NCBI RefSeq assembly: GCF_030263935.1
Contig: NZ_CP127162.1
Span: 2,737,501-2,801,500, forward strand
Length of the DNA stretch: 64,000 bases
Reading direction: 5' to 3'
From: Paenibacillus polygoni
Lineage (GTDB): Bacteria; Bacillota; Bacilli; Paenibacillales; Paenibacillaceae
In this document: positions 17,054 to 25,958 of the stretch, piece by piece
Numbering within the stretch: the stretch's first letter is position 1
Layout: the number at the start of each line of letters is the position of its first letter
The notes under the pieces: model-generated
The model's database searches: none
Told to the model about the DNA's origin: nothing
The model's input: the letters and a program-made list of their open reading frames with translations, nothing else
Made by a program: the position numbers and the translations under genes

Positions 17054-18700
17054 TTAACTATTACGGCCAACCGCCGACTCTTTATACAAACTGTCACGAT
17101 ACTCTTGCGGCGTTATGCCGGTCATCTTTTTGAAAAATCGCGTGAATGAATGGGCTGCTTCGTAACCCACGGATATTGAAACATCCCGTACTTTTAATTC
17201 GTGATTACGAAGTAATTCCTTTGCTTTTCGAGTTCTACATTTATCAATATACTCTGATAGATTGATACCATACTCTTGTTTGAAGAATCTAGACAAATAA
17301 GATGGATTGAAAAAATGAAGCTCTGCTAACCGTACTAATGAGAGATCCTCGTTCAAATTATCCTCAATATATTGACAGATATGTTCGATAACCTGAGTCG
17401 CACGATCTCGTTCGTCTTTATTTTTATATTGAAAAATCATTTCTGCTATCTTCTTAAGATATAAGAATCCTTCTTTCATCGTGGCATGTCCATCGAGCTG
17501 CATCAATTTATTGATGTTACCCACATGACGGTGCATTCCCATCCGGTTAATATGCGAAAATAAAACAAGAGCGGCTGCGTAATATCCCTCAATCGCTTTA
17601 TGAACTGAGCTGCTTGTCTGCAGCAAAGTAACTGACAATTCGTCTAGTTCTTCCATGAACTCCGCCGCTTTTCCACTTTCCAAATGTGCCTCTAATCGTT
17701 CAATTCGGTGACTTATATAAGTAACATCCTTTAGCACAAGTGTATCGGATGTTTCGGCTCGGTCTACTAAGATCATAGAAATCCCGTTTCCAATCTTGAG
17801 CTGTTGCAATTGACGAAGTCTCTCATATTGGGATGTTATTTGTGTCCAATCGCACGCCTGGCCGCTTAGTGTAAAATTGAGTGTTAAGCTCAGTGAAGAC
17901 TGACACGCTTCTTGAATGAGCTCAAGTGTTCCCTCCATAAAGCGAATAAGATGAAAAGAATCTTGTTTCTCATCACTGGGTTGAAGCAACCATAATAGGT
18001 CCCCTTGCTTATCTAGCGTTCCTATACTAATGCTTTTCTCGGACATAAAGGAATCCCAGATCATTCTAACCGACGTGAGAAGTCTGTTTTTTTCTAAGTA
18101 ACCCGTTCCTTCCTCAAAAAACAATCGACCAAGCGCTAATATAACAGGAGCTTTGGGATCTAAAGCAATCCTAAGTTCTTCAAAGTCTTGGGCTAGAATT
18201 TCTGTGCGATCCATGACGACGTGACTTTCTGTTAGCAGCTGTCTAATATAGCCCCCCTGCGCCATGAGCTGAAGCGTACCCCTTTGTTCCTGAGATTTTT
18301 CAATTAATTGACGGGTTTGAATATCTTGGTCCAGTTCCTGGACGACTTCAAGTATCGTCTGGGTTACCTTTTCATACCCTTCTGTTTTTAATAAATATCG
18401 TGCACTCGGCAGCTGAATCGCTTGATACGCGTAATCGAATTCACTAAAACCGGTCAAGAAGACAATTTTACATCTTGGCCAGTGTGTTTGAATTTCTTGA
18501 CTCAAATCCAAACCGCTCATTCCGGGCATACGAATATCCGTAAGTACAATATCAATCCGGCTTCTGGACATCCACTTAAGAGCTTCTTTAGCGGAATATG
18601 CTTTGTAAATATCAAGTATGTCTGGTTTACATCGCTTCAGTACTTCATATAATCCGTCTGTAATAATCTCTTCATCGTCCACAATCAAGAGCCTATACAA
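17054..18700 (-). CDS. YesN-type response regulator, AraC family
   Basis: The 548-residue protein has an intact receiver (Asp8/Asp9, phospho-acceptor Asp55, Thr83, Lys105), a long middle region (about 130-430), and a C-terminal double helix-turn-helix AraC domain (about 445-542). The start is TTG at 18700 with AGGAGG about 7 bases upstream, and it overlaps the kinase gene by 16 bases. It should be phosphorylated by that kinase and activate sugar-use genes. No promoter target can be assigned from the sequence. Confidence 0.93.
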   Translation of the reverse strand: MYRLLIVDDEEIITDGLYEVLKRCKPDILDIYKAYSAKEALKWMSRSRIDIVLTDIRMPGMSGLDLSQEIQTHWPRCKIVFLTGFSEFDYAYQAIQLPSARYLLKTEGYEKVTQTILEVVQELDQDIQTRQLIEKSQEQRGTLQLMAQGGYIRQLLTESHVVMDRTEILAQDFEELRIALDPKAPVILALGRLFFEEGTGYLEKNRLLTSVRMIWDSFMSEKSISIGTLDKQGDLLWLLQPSDEKQDSFHLIRFMEGTLELIQEACQSSLSLTLNFTLSGQACDWTQITSQYERLRQLQQLKIGNGISMILVDRAETSDTLVLKDVTYISHRIERLEAHLESGKAAEFMEELDELSVTLLQTSSSVHKAIEGYYAAALVLFSHINRMGMHRHVGNINKLMQLDGHATMKEGFLYLKKIAEMIFQYKNKDERDRATQVIEHICQYIEDNLNEDLSLVRLAELHFFNPSYLSRFFKQEYGINLSEYIDKCRTRKAKELLRNHELKVRDVSISVGYEAAHSFTRFFKKMTGITPQEYRDSLYKESAVGRNS

Positions 18701-20436
18701 GTGATCTCCTCCTCTGTCTTGATTCGTATAAGCACTTCAAGGCCATTCAGCTTGCTTTTTGCTAGAAATAATCCACTTCCTTCGCCAAACGTAAGTACAA
18801 GACGCCGATGAATATTCATCATTCCTGTAATTTCATAAGAGTCGGCTGTATGATGAAGATGTTCACGAAGTGATTCAAGTTCCGAATCCGTTATTGCATT
18901 TCCGTTATCTTCAATACGGATTAATATTTCACCGGGGCTCTTCTCGAAAGCAACATGAAGAATTCCGTCCTCTTCCATTTTCTCAAGACTGTGTTCATAG
19001 GCGTTTTCAATAATCGGTTGGACAATCAAACGCGGTACCCGTATACTTTCCATTTCTTTTGGCAGCTCATCAAAAAAAACGGTAATACGTCTTGAGAATC
19101 GCAAATTTTGGATTTCAGTGTACGTACGCGAATGTTTTATTTCCTCTGACAGCGCAACAAAATCTTCTCCGTTACGAGTAATAAAGCGGAAGTATTCCCC
19201 CAGCATATTTGTGAATTTCTCAATCCGATCTGCATCACCCATTCTTGAGAGTGTATTCAAAATAAAGAAGCTGTTATAAAGGAAATGCGGATTGATTTGA
19301 GATTGCAGCTGTTTCAGCTCTGCTTTTTGCATCATCATTTTTTGTTTGAAATCCTGATCGATGAGGGTTTGCAATTTACTTAACATATGATTAAAACGAG
19401 TATATAAATAACCAAACTCATCTTTACGTTCATGTTCGATGGGGCTGTCTAAAGAGCCTCCTTCCATACGCTTAAACCCTTGAATAAGTTTTAACAACGG
19501 TTGATGAATAATTCGGTACGAAGAGTAAGAAAAAACGACGATAGCAAGCAGAGATGTCATGATGAAGATCCATGCCCATTTAGAAAATGTACTCAGCGGC
19601 CGCTTTACTGTTTCCTCAGGCAAATACATAGCTACAGACAGTCCTGTTGCTTCCGAATACACTTTATTCATTTGAAACTTTTTATTTTTCAGTTTCATTA
19701 CAACAGCATCATTACTTGAAGGAGAATTCTTAATAAAATCTTGAATGGCTAGATCTGCATCCTTATCCGTGCTGAGCACGAAACCAGCTGACTCTGACAA
19801 TAACAATGAACCACTTTCCGGATATAAATTTACTTGTTCCAGGGACTTTAACAGTTTTTCTATATCAAGCTCAATCTGAACTGTAAAAAGCGGTTCTGCT
19901 CCTTTTCTTCCGCTTTCTTTAGAACCATTCAGATAAAGGGAATTATTCCATTTTATTAATCGATGATCACTTTCTTTAGCCCCGGAACGAAAGAAATGAT
20001 ACTGAACGATATCAAAATCCTGAATAGCTCCAGCCGTAGATAGCGTCTTCGTGATCGATGGAATGTGAATATAAATGTCTTTAATATAGGGACTGCTGTT
20101 CTGAACAGAAGTCATTCGTTGAATTAATCTGCTTAATTCAGATCTTCGATCTGCATTATCAATGAAGTCCCATGTTACCGAAAGTGTATTAAGCCCGCTG
20201 TCTTCCACCAAATCGAACAACTGAAGCTCAATCCATTCTACTTCCCGATCAAGGGTTCCTAAGTAATAATTCAATTGCTTGGAAGTCGCTCTTGATATGT
20301 CCTCGCTTGCATTTTTATAACTCCACTGATAGAGATACAATCCCAATACAATAATTGGAATGACAACGAAGAGGTACGTAAACACCAGACGTACAAATAT
20401 TGAATTTCGTAGGGAAACAGCGGGAAATTTAAACAA
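18685..20436 (-). CDS. YesM-type sensor histidine kinase
   Basis: I choose the TTG at 20436 (CGGAGG 7 bases upstream), giving 583 residues. An upstream ATG at 20481 has no ribosome site. Order: membrane segment (about 15-37), extracellular Cache-like sensor (about 40-280), second membrane segment (about 286-308), HAMP linker (to about 365), HisKA_5-type phospho-acceptor His384 (QINPHFLYNS), and an ATPase domain with N-box IIENAYEHS and G-box EDNGNA. It overlaps the regulator gene downstream and follows a binding-protein gene by 100 bases. Confidence 0.92.
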   Translation of the reverse strand: MFKFPAVSLRNSIFVRLVFTYLFVVIPIIVLGLYLYQWSYKNASEDISRATSKQLNYYLGTLDREVEWIELQLFDLVEDSGLNTLSVTWDFIDNADRRSELSRLIQRMTSVQNSSPYIKDIYIHIPSITKTLSTAGAIQDFDIVQYHFFRSGAKESDHRLIKWNNSLYLNGSKESGRKGAEPLFTVQIELDIEKLLKSLEQVNLYPESGSLLLSESAGFVLSTDKDADLAIQDFIKNSPSSNDAVVMKLKNKKFQMNKVYSEATGLSVAMYLPEETVKRPLSTFSKWAWIFIMTSLLAIVVFSYSSYRIIHQPLLKLIQGFKRMEGGSLDSPIEHERKDEFGYLYTRFNHMLSKLQTLIDQDFKQKMMMQKAELKQLQSQINPHFLYNSFFILNTLSRMGDADRIEKFTNMLGEYFRFITRNGEDFVALSEEIKHSRTYTEIQNLRFSRRITVFFDELPKEMESIRVPRLIVQPIIENAYEHSLEKMEEDGILHVAFEKSPGEILIRIEDNGNAITDSELESLREHLHHTADSYEITGMMNIHRRLVLTFGEGSGLFLAKSKLNGLEVLIRIKTEEEITCIGS

Positions 20437-20536
20437 ACAAATGCCTCCGATACAGCAAGATGATAATAAACCTATTCTCATAAGAAGACATCTTATTTTC
20501 TCAGTTACATCCTCTCCCTTTTTACGTAGGAGGACG

Positions 20537-22225
20537 TTATGGTTTTTGCGCTAAAAACCACTGATTGACTTCTTCCGTTATCTGATCGCCGCCCAGCTTC
20601 TTCCACTGCTTGACAAAACGGTCAAATTCCTCAATAGGTCTGCCAAGTATAATGTCCATGTACACTTGAAGCTGAATTTCATTCAAAATGGACTGCTTTT
20701 CGATCATGGTTTCCGTTGGAGTGCCTACAAAACTTTCGTACAATAATTGATTATTTTTTTCGTATTGATCAATAATGGCCATAGCCCCTTGTTCACCATA
20801 GGTTCGTTCCCAGCCCCATCCGATTTCGATATTGCCGCTTCCCGATAGATACGTCGTAATATTTTTCTGGATTGCTTTGGCCTCTTCATTCAGTTTAGAC
20901 TGATCCCCTGTAATGCGGGCTTCCTTCAATTGTTGAAAAGCCTCCATGTTTTTCCTTGCTGGGTAGGGTGTTATAGGAGAAAGCTGCCACACAGGATAGG
21001 GAGAGCTATAGTATTTTTCGTATTCTGCTGTTTCTCCCCAGTTCTTTTCTAAATGCAAGTTAAACATCTTGATGATCGCTTCAGGATGCTGGACGCCTCT
21101 TTTTACAGCAATAAAATGAGTCGTATTGAACTTTAACGGAACTTTTGGTGCTTTTCCGGACACAGAAACGATAGGAAACGCTCGCCAATCCGCATTTGAA
21201 TCACTCTCCCGGCTCACTTGAGCAAGAAACGACCCCCACTGTTCTCCGTATAACATTCCTATTTTTCCCTTGGCCACTTGTTCTTTGGCTTTGATCCCAT
21301 TTTTCATGGCAAATTCACTATCCAAATATCCATTGCGATACATATTTTGCAGGGACAACAAAGCCGATTTGACCTCAGGCTGAATCCCTCCATACGTAAG
21401 TTTTCCTGAATCATCGTGAATCCACATCATTGGGAAAGCATCATAACCTGCCATAAAAGAGGTGAGCCCCATAACGGGATCCCATAAATACTGGGTTGCT
21501 GCCAGCCCAAATGTGTCATTTTGACCATTCTGATCAGGGTCTTGCTCTGTAAACGCTTTCGCAATTGCAATCAGTTCATCCATCGTCTGTGGCGGTTTCA
21601 GATTCAGTCTCTCAAGCCAATCGATACGAATCCAAAGTACCTGTGCAGTCTCAATAGAAGAATTCGTTTCGGGTATACCCATCAATTTTCTATCTATGGT
21701 GGCTGCTTCAAAAGGCCCTGAACCCTCTTGACTCAAAATCTCTTTGGTCAGCGGAGTCGCATACGTATCAAATACGTTCGTCAAATCTTGAATATATCCC
21801 GCATTACTTAACAGTCTCAACTGCTCAGCATCCACTCGTACCACATCAGGGATATTACCTGAAGAAAGATCAACACTAAATTTTTGTGCGTATAAGTCTC
21901 CTCTAGCAGTCCAATCGTACGTAATTTGGATTCCTAAAACTTCTTCGTAAAGCCTACTCCAAGTGTTATCGTTTAGTGTTTGTCCTGGCAAACTTTTAAT
22001 TAGATCATCAAGCTGTGCACTCATTTCTCTTACAAAAGAGACCTGGATGGGCGGGTCGTACTTTTGTAGTCCCAACTCTTCATATTCAATTCTTGCAGTA
22101 TTGTCATTAGCAATTGGATCAGAAACTTTGTTTACTTCGTTGTTAGGACTACAGGCATATAGCAACTGAAAACTAAGGAACACTGTAAGCGCAATACTCA
22201 TCTTATTCATTACGCATAACCGCAC
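20537..22225 (-). CDS. Substrate-binding lipoprotein linked to a two-component system
   Basis: The 562-residue protein has a lipobox (Leu-Tyr-Ala-Cys near residue 25) and a family 1-type binding domain (LWIRIDWLERLNLKPPQTMDE near 195-215), with a long C-terminal part typical of LipO-like Paenibacillus proteins. The ATG at 22210 would remove five residues and is equally possible; neither start has a strong ribosome site. No permease genes accompany it. The next genes are a YesM kinase and a YesN regulator, so it may deliver ligand to the sensor, or work with permeases encoded elsewhere. Confidence 0.88.
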   Translation of the reverse strand: MRLCVMNKMSIALTVFLSFQLLYACSPNNEVNKVSDPIANDNTARIEYEELGLQKYDPPIQVSFVREMSAQLDDLIKSLPGQTLNDNTWSRLYEEVLGIQITYDWTARGDLYAQKFSVDLSSGNIPDVVRVDAEQLRLLSNAGYIQDLTNVFDTYATPLTKEILSQEGSGPFEAATIDRKLMGIPETNSSIETAQVLWIRIDWLERLNLKPPQTMDELIAIAKAFTEQDPDQNGQNDTFGLAATQYLWDPVMGLTSFMAGYDAFPMMWIHDDSGKLTYGGIQPEVKSALLSLQNMYRNGYLDSEFAMKNGIKAKEQVAKGKIGMLYGEQWGSFLAQVSRESDSNADWRAFPIVSVSGKAPKVPLKFNTTHFIAVKRGVQHPEAIIKMFNLHLEKNWGETAEYEKYYSSPYPVWQLSPITPYPARKNMEAFQQLKEARITGDQSKLNEEAKAIQKNITTYLSGSGNIEIGWGWERTYGEQGAMAIIDQYEKNNQLLYESFVGTPTETMIEKQSILNEIQLQVYMDIILGRPIEEFDRFVKQWKKLGGDQITEEVNQWFLAQKP

Positions 22226-22408
22226 GGACAGACCCCACTTTACTAGTTATATAGAAATGACGAGTTGCATTATGATAACGATCATGAACAGCCTTGATGT
22301 TGGCATATTGTATATTTTTCTATAATATTACCAACTCCTTACATATTCTATGATTATCGCATAGGTTTTCTTTGTCTACAATGGTATTTCTTCATTTATG
22401 AATACAAA

Positions 22409-22457
22409 AAACCGGAGATTGTCTCTTCCTTTACAGAAGTTACGGTCTCTCCGGTTT
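22409..22457 (-). terminator. Terminator after the DUF4179 gene
   Basis: A stem AAACCGGAGA / TCTCCGGTTT with a long partly self-paired loop, followed on the minus strand by a T-rich stretch. It lies 36 bases past the stop of the DUF4179 gene. Confidence 0.75.
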
Positions 22458-22478
22458 ACATTTATCTGTTTTGAACTC

Positions 22479-22499
22479 TTACTTCTTACTTCTTACTTC
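22479..22499. repeat. Heptanucleotide tandem repeat (TTACTTC, three copies)
   Basis: Three perfect TTACTTC copies, flanked by partial ones, cover the TAA stop of the DUF4179 gene and the bases after it. In the coding direction the repeat reads GAAGTAA. Gain or loss of a copy would leave the protein end unchanged, because the stop lies at the first copy. Confidence 0.85.
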
Positions 22500-23812
22500 T
22501 TATTTATTGGGATGGATATAGCCTTATTATGTTTTTCGATATAATCAAATTCGTCTAGTAAGAGGAAATCTGGTTTATCTGAAGTTTTAAAAGAATACGT
22601 CTGCTCCCATAAGATATTCCCATTTTTCAGGTCCCATGGACGGGAATTAGAAATGGATGATACGGGTATTACTTTATCCCCTGCTTGCACGGATAGATTG
22701 TCTGTTTTAAGGAACGTGAATTGTTTTCTAGCGATGACGATATCATAACCCGTATCTGTTTTAGTTACGCTTCGAATCCATATTTTTTCACTGCCTAGTT
22801 TAATAGATTGATCCGATGGAGAGGCAAGAGATATCGGTTCTTCTACTTTTTGTTTTCCTGGAAAACTTTCAAGGACCAGTTCAATGGTTTCTACTTTCTC
22901 GGTAGGAATCACATCATATTCGAGAACAAATCCAATTCCTTCTCCCGATCCACTCTCTGAGTCCCCACGCAATCCCCATTGATGTAATTCTATTTCATTC
23001 ACATAGAGCTTTGTTGTGCCTGAAAATCTAGGTGAACCTTCAATATCCAATTCATAATGCCCCTTCACGATTGTTGAAGTTGGTGTAGCAGTTATGGAGT
23101 CATAATAGACAGCTCCCTGATCGACTGATACTGATTTTGAGATATCCTCTTTAACTATACTCTTCATCGCTTTGTTCGCTTCGTATTTAAAAGATATTGG
23201 ATAAGTTACCCTCTTTCCATCATTCATCCATTCGTAAAAAGTAACGGTTAAAGTTCTTGAGAAGGGACTAACAGGCTCGAATTCTAGCCTTCCCTCGTAA
23301 TGGATTTCGTCTTCGCTAGGATTACCGCCACCCCCCCGTGTTTTGGAATCCGTCATAAAACCTTTAATATCTTCGACATTATAACGATACGAACCATTGT
23401 CATCATACACGGAACCTTCAAGACGATCGATACTGTAATACATTAAAAATGCATTATCGTCTGCAATAACCCCTTCAATAGTAATGACCGTTCCATCATC
23501 TAATGTTGTGCTTTTATTGACCGTTTGCCCATATCCTCTCTCCGCTACTTCACTAAAGCTAAGAGAATTCAGTTCCATTTTATTAAGCAACATCCCCCCG
23601 TAGTAAGCAAATGCAGAATAATGATATGATCCGAAAATCAGAAGGAGAGCAGCAGCGGATGAGGCAAACCATGTCATCGTTTTATTTCTTTTCTTTTTCT
23701 TAACAGGCACATGTTCAAGTGCCCTTCGAAGTCTACTCTCAAGTTCTGATGGAGCTTTTATCATATGCGAGGTCTGTTTGTGTTTTTCTAATTGTTCCTC
23801 GATTATTGTCAT
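22493..23812 (-). CDS. DUF4179 membrane protein, probable anti-sigma factor
   Basis: I choose the ATG at 23812 (GGAGG 8 bases upstream), giving 439 residues; in-frame GTG starts lie at 23821 and 23815. A basic cytoplasmic N-terminal part of about 43 residues is followed by one membrane segment (about 45-65). A large extracellular beta-rich domain of DUF4179 plus DUF5643 type follows. The gene overlaps the ECF sigma gene by 74 bases. In such pairs the cytoplasmic part is thought to hold the sigma factor, and the outer domain to sense the envelope. Confidence 0.88.
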   Translation of the reverse strand: MTIIEEQLEKHKQTSHMIKAPSELESRLRRALEHVPVKKKKRNKTMTWFASSAAALLLIFGSYHYSAFAYYGGMLLNKMELNSLSFSEVAERGYGQTVNKSTTLDDGTVITIEGVIADDNAFLMYYSIDRLEGSVYDDNGSYRYNVEDIKGFMTDSKTRGGGGNPSEDEIHYEGRLEFEPVSPFSRTLTVTFYEWMNDGKRVTYPISFKYEANKAMKSIVKEDISKSVSVDQGAVYYDSITATPTSTIVKGHYELDIEGSPRFSGTTKLYVNEIELHQWGLRGDSESGSGEGIGFVLEYDVIPTEKVETIELVLESFPGKQKVEEPISLASPSDQSIKLGSEKIWIRSVTKTDTGYDIVIARKQFTFLKTDNLSVQAGDKVIPVSSISNSRPWDLKNGNILWEQTYSFKTSDKPDFLLLDEFDYIEKHNKAISIPINKK

Positions 23813-24341
23813 CACGCTCACCTCCGATCATAAGTTTTAATTTCTTCATTCCTACTGAAATTCTTGATTTGGTTGTACCCAGCGGAACACCGGTCATGTC
23901 CGCGATGGTCTGATAGGAAAGATCATGAACATAACGAAGTTCTATGGCTTCTCGCTGAGGGCCTTCTAAATGAGATAACAACACCTGCATATCCATCTCC
24001 GACTCTGTATCGCGATATGGTGAGTCATGGGTAAAAACGGAATACGCTGATTCCTCATCGTCCTCAAGTAACAGGTAACGTTCTTTTTTGCGTAGTAACG
24101 TTTTGCATCGATTTACAAGAATGGTTTTGCTCCAGGTGTAGAACGCTTCTCCTTTATGCAGTTGATCGATCTTTTCATAGAGTGTAACAATCATATCTTC
24201 CATTGCATCCATCGCATCATGTTCATTCCCCATGTATGTATAGGCAAGACGATAATAAGCGTCCTGATCAGCTAGGATTAATTGTAATAGCGCTTCTTTA
24301 TTGCCTTTTTTGGCTTGTTTGACAAGACGACTTATTTTCAT
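23739..24341 (-). CDS. ECF RNA polymerase sigma factor
   Basis: A 200-residue sigma-70 family protein. Region 2 is near residues 25-95 (for example DAMDAMEDMIVTLYEKI) and region 4 near 125-175 (LSYQTIADMTGVPLGTTKSRI). The last 25 residues are extra and encoded where the anti-sigma gene already begins, an unusually long overlap. The signal it answers to is unknown. Confidence 0.92.
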   Translation of the reverse strand: MKISRLVKQAKKGNKEALLQLILADQDAYYRLAYTYMGNEHDAMDAMEDMIVTLYEKIDQLHKGEAFYTWSKTILVNRCKTLLRKKERYLLLEDDEESAYSVFTHDSPYRDTESEMDMQVLLSHLEGPQREAIELRYVHDLSYQTIADMTGVPLGTTKSRISVGMKKLKLMIGGERDDNNRGTIRKTQTDLAYDKSSIRT

Positions 24342-24474
24342 GTTCTCCCCCCTTTCATAGATAAGAGATTGCAGAAGCTGAAAAAGTTCATTTTACACAA
24401 AAATACTTTTCATTTTCTTTTTCAGAAGAAATAATGGCTTTCTAAAATTTGCTATAGAGTCTTATAAAGGCAAA

Positions 24475-24512
24475 CGAAAAACCAGCCCTCCGCTGGATCA
24501 TAGGGACTGGTT
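24475..24512 (-). terminator. Terminator after the small membrane protein gene
   Basis: On the minus strand AACCAG-TCCCT pairs with AGGG-CTGGTT, with a one-base bulge, followed by TTTTTC. It starts 3 bases past the stop of the small membrane protein gene. Confidence 0.7.
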
Positions 24513-24514
24513 TA

Positions 24515-24739
24515 TTAAAAGATCGCTTTGAATAAAACGATAACAGCATTGAATAGATAGATTGTAATTGTCATTCCCGCTGTATTGATCAATACATTCT
24601 TCCAATTTATTTTTTCATCTTTCTTCATAAATTCAAGTATGATGATAAAACACAATAAAGATAAGGCTACTCCGATAAGCCCATATTCATTAACAATAAG
24701 AAAGTCTCGGGAATCAAACTCATCCACAATTTTTAGCAC
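24515..24739 (-). CDS. Small two-segment membrane protein
   Basis: A 74-residue protein with two hydrophobic helices (about 20-37 and 50-73) joined by a charged loop (KKDEKINWK). The start is unclear. GTG at 24739 abuts the AGAGG site, while a GTG four codons on, at 24727, has a longer spacing of about 11. It has its own terminator, which supports it being a real gene. No family recognised. Confidence 0.6.
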   Translation of the reverse strand: MLKIVDEFDSRDFLIVNEYGLIGVALSLLCFIIILEFMKKDEKINWKNVLINTAGMTITIYLFNAVIVLFKAIF

Positions 24740-24857
24740 CTCTCGCTCTATTTTACATTATTATCCATATTAATCTATTTAACTCCAGCCGTCTATGTAT
24801 TACTTCTTATTTCTTCTTAAAAAAATGTACGTTCTTCATGGTAATTCCCTTGTTCTA

Positions 24858-24871
24858 TGTTAGCGCTTATA
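24858..24871 (+). promoter_or_regulatory. cre-like site upstream of the PL3 pectate lyase
   Basis: TGTTAGCGCTTATA matches TGWNANCGNTNWCA with one mismatch, about 110 bases before the start codon. It is nearly palindromic around GCGC and resembles the TGTAAGCG elements at the other pectin genes. Confidence 0.4.
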
Positions 24872-24980
24872 GAATACTCTTATAACCAGGATTATGCGTA
24901 AAGGTGCATACCTGCATATAACCTCAGTGGACCGACGTAAGGTCGGACCAAACAACCTACACTAGAAAGGGTGGAATTTA

Positions 24981-25658
24981 TTGAAAAAAGTTTTAGGTTT
25001 GTTTCTGTCTTTTGTCATGATTTCCGTGTTTTATGTCACTCAGCCAGTTTCGGTGTCAGCCGCATCGCCAATTGTAGTCAACACAACGATTATCGTACCC
25101 GAAGGCCAAACTTTTGACGGCAGCGATAAAACCTATGTGGCTAATCCAAGTACCCTGGGAGACGGCGGTCAGGGAGAGAACCAAAAACCGATTTTCAGAC
25201 TTGAGAAGAATGCTACCTTGAAAAATGTAATCATAGGCGCTCCTGGAGCTGATGGGGTGCACTGTTATGGAAACGCTACAATATCCAATGTGACATGGCT
25301 AGATGTAGGCGAGGATGCACTGACGCTCAAAGCATCAGGCACGGTCAATATTACAGGGGGCGGTGCATATAAAGCTTACGACAAAGTGTTCCAGGCCAAT
25401 GCTTCCGGTACAATCAACATTAAGAACTTTAGAGCTGATGACATCGGTAAGCTGGCACGTCAGAACGGAGGAACTACTTATGCGGTGAATTTCACACTGG
25501 ATAGTTCTAACATTTCCAATGTGAAGGACTCCATCTTCCGTACGGACAGCAGCAGCAGTGCTGCTAAAATAACAAATACACGTTATCATAATGTGCCAAC
25601 CTTGTTCAAAGGATATGCCGCTGGTAAAACTACGCAATCAGGTAATACCCAGTATTGA
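24981..25658 (+). CDS. Secreted pectate lyase, PL3 family
   Basis: The 225-residue protein has a signal peptide ending near VSA at about 27. The rest is a compact PL3 right-handed beta-helix (for example [43 protein letters not shown]). It should cut polygalacturonate by Ca2+-dependent beta-elimination outside the cell. The acidic GEDALTLK region is where the family binds calcium. The start is TTG at 24981 with AAAGGGTGG upstream. It converges with the PL11 gene across a shared terminator. Confidence 0.93.
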   Translation: MKKVLGLFLSFVMISVFYVTQPVSVSAASPIVVNTTIIVPEGQTFDGSDKTYVANPSTLGDGGQGENQKPIFRLEKNATLKNVIIGAPGADGVHCYGNATISNVTWLDVGEDALTLKASGTVNITGGGAYKAYDKVFQANASGTINIKNFRADDIGKLARQNGGTTYAVNFTLDSSNISNVKDSIFRTDSSSSAAKITNTRYHNVPTLFKGYAAGKTTQSGNTQY

Positions 25659-25853
25659 AACAGCTATGATGCCGAAACACTCCAGCCCCATTCACTTAAA
25701 GCCTTCTGTTATAACCTATGATAACACTCGCAAACGTCGGGATATAGGTATTGAATAGGTATACTCAAGCGTTACACTAACCAAGCAGTTCCCCAGCCAA
25801 AATGAAGGGAAGCTTCTTCATAGCACTCTTCAAAATGTACGCTACAATAAAAT

Positions 25854-25891
25854 AAAGAGGGCAGCCCTCATGGTGAGTGGCTGCCTTCTTT
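25854..25891. terminator. Bidirectional terminator between the PL3 and PL11 genes
   Basis: AAAGAGGGCAGCC pairs with GGCTGCCTTCTTT through one G-U wobble, with a 12-base loop. It ends the PL3 gene from the left and the PL11 gene from the right. Nothing else is visible in the roughly 300-base gap. Confidence 0.8.
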
Positions 25892-25958
25892 GACGTAATG
25901 TTAGCAACTAACTGCGTAATAGCGTAATAATATGCTCAGTATAATGTAGACCAGAACA

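Noticed and set aside
22270..22295. TGATAACGATCATG upstream of the permease-less binding protein as a cre site
   Set aside because: Two mismatches to the consensus and no clear promoter next to it. Too weak to list.
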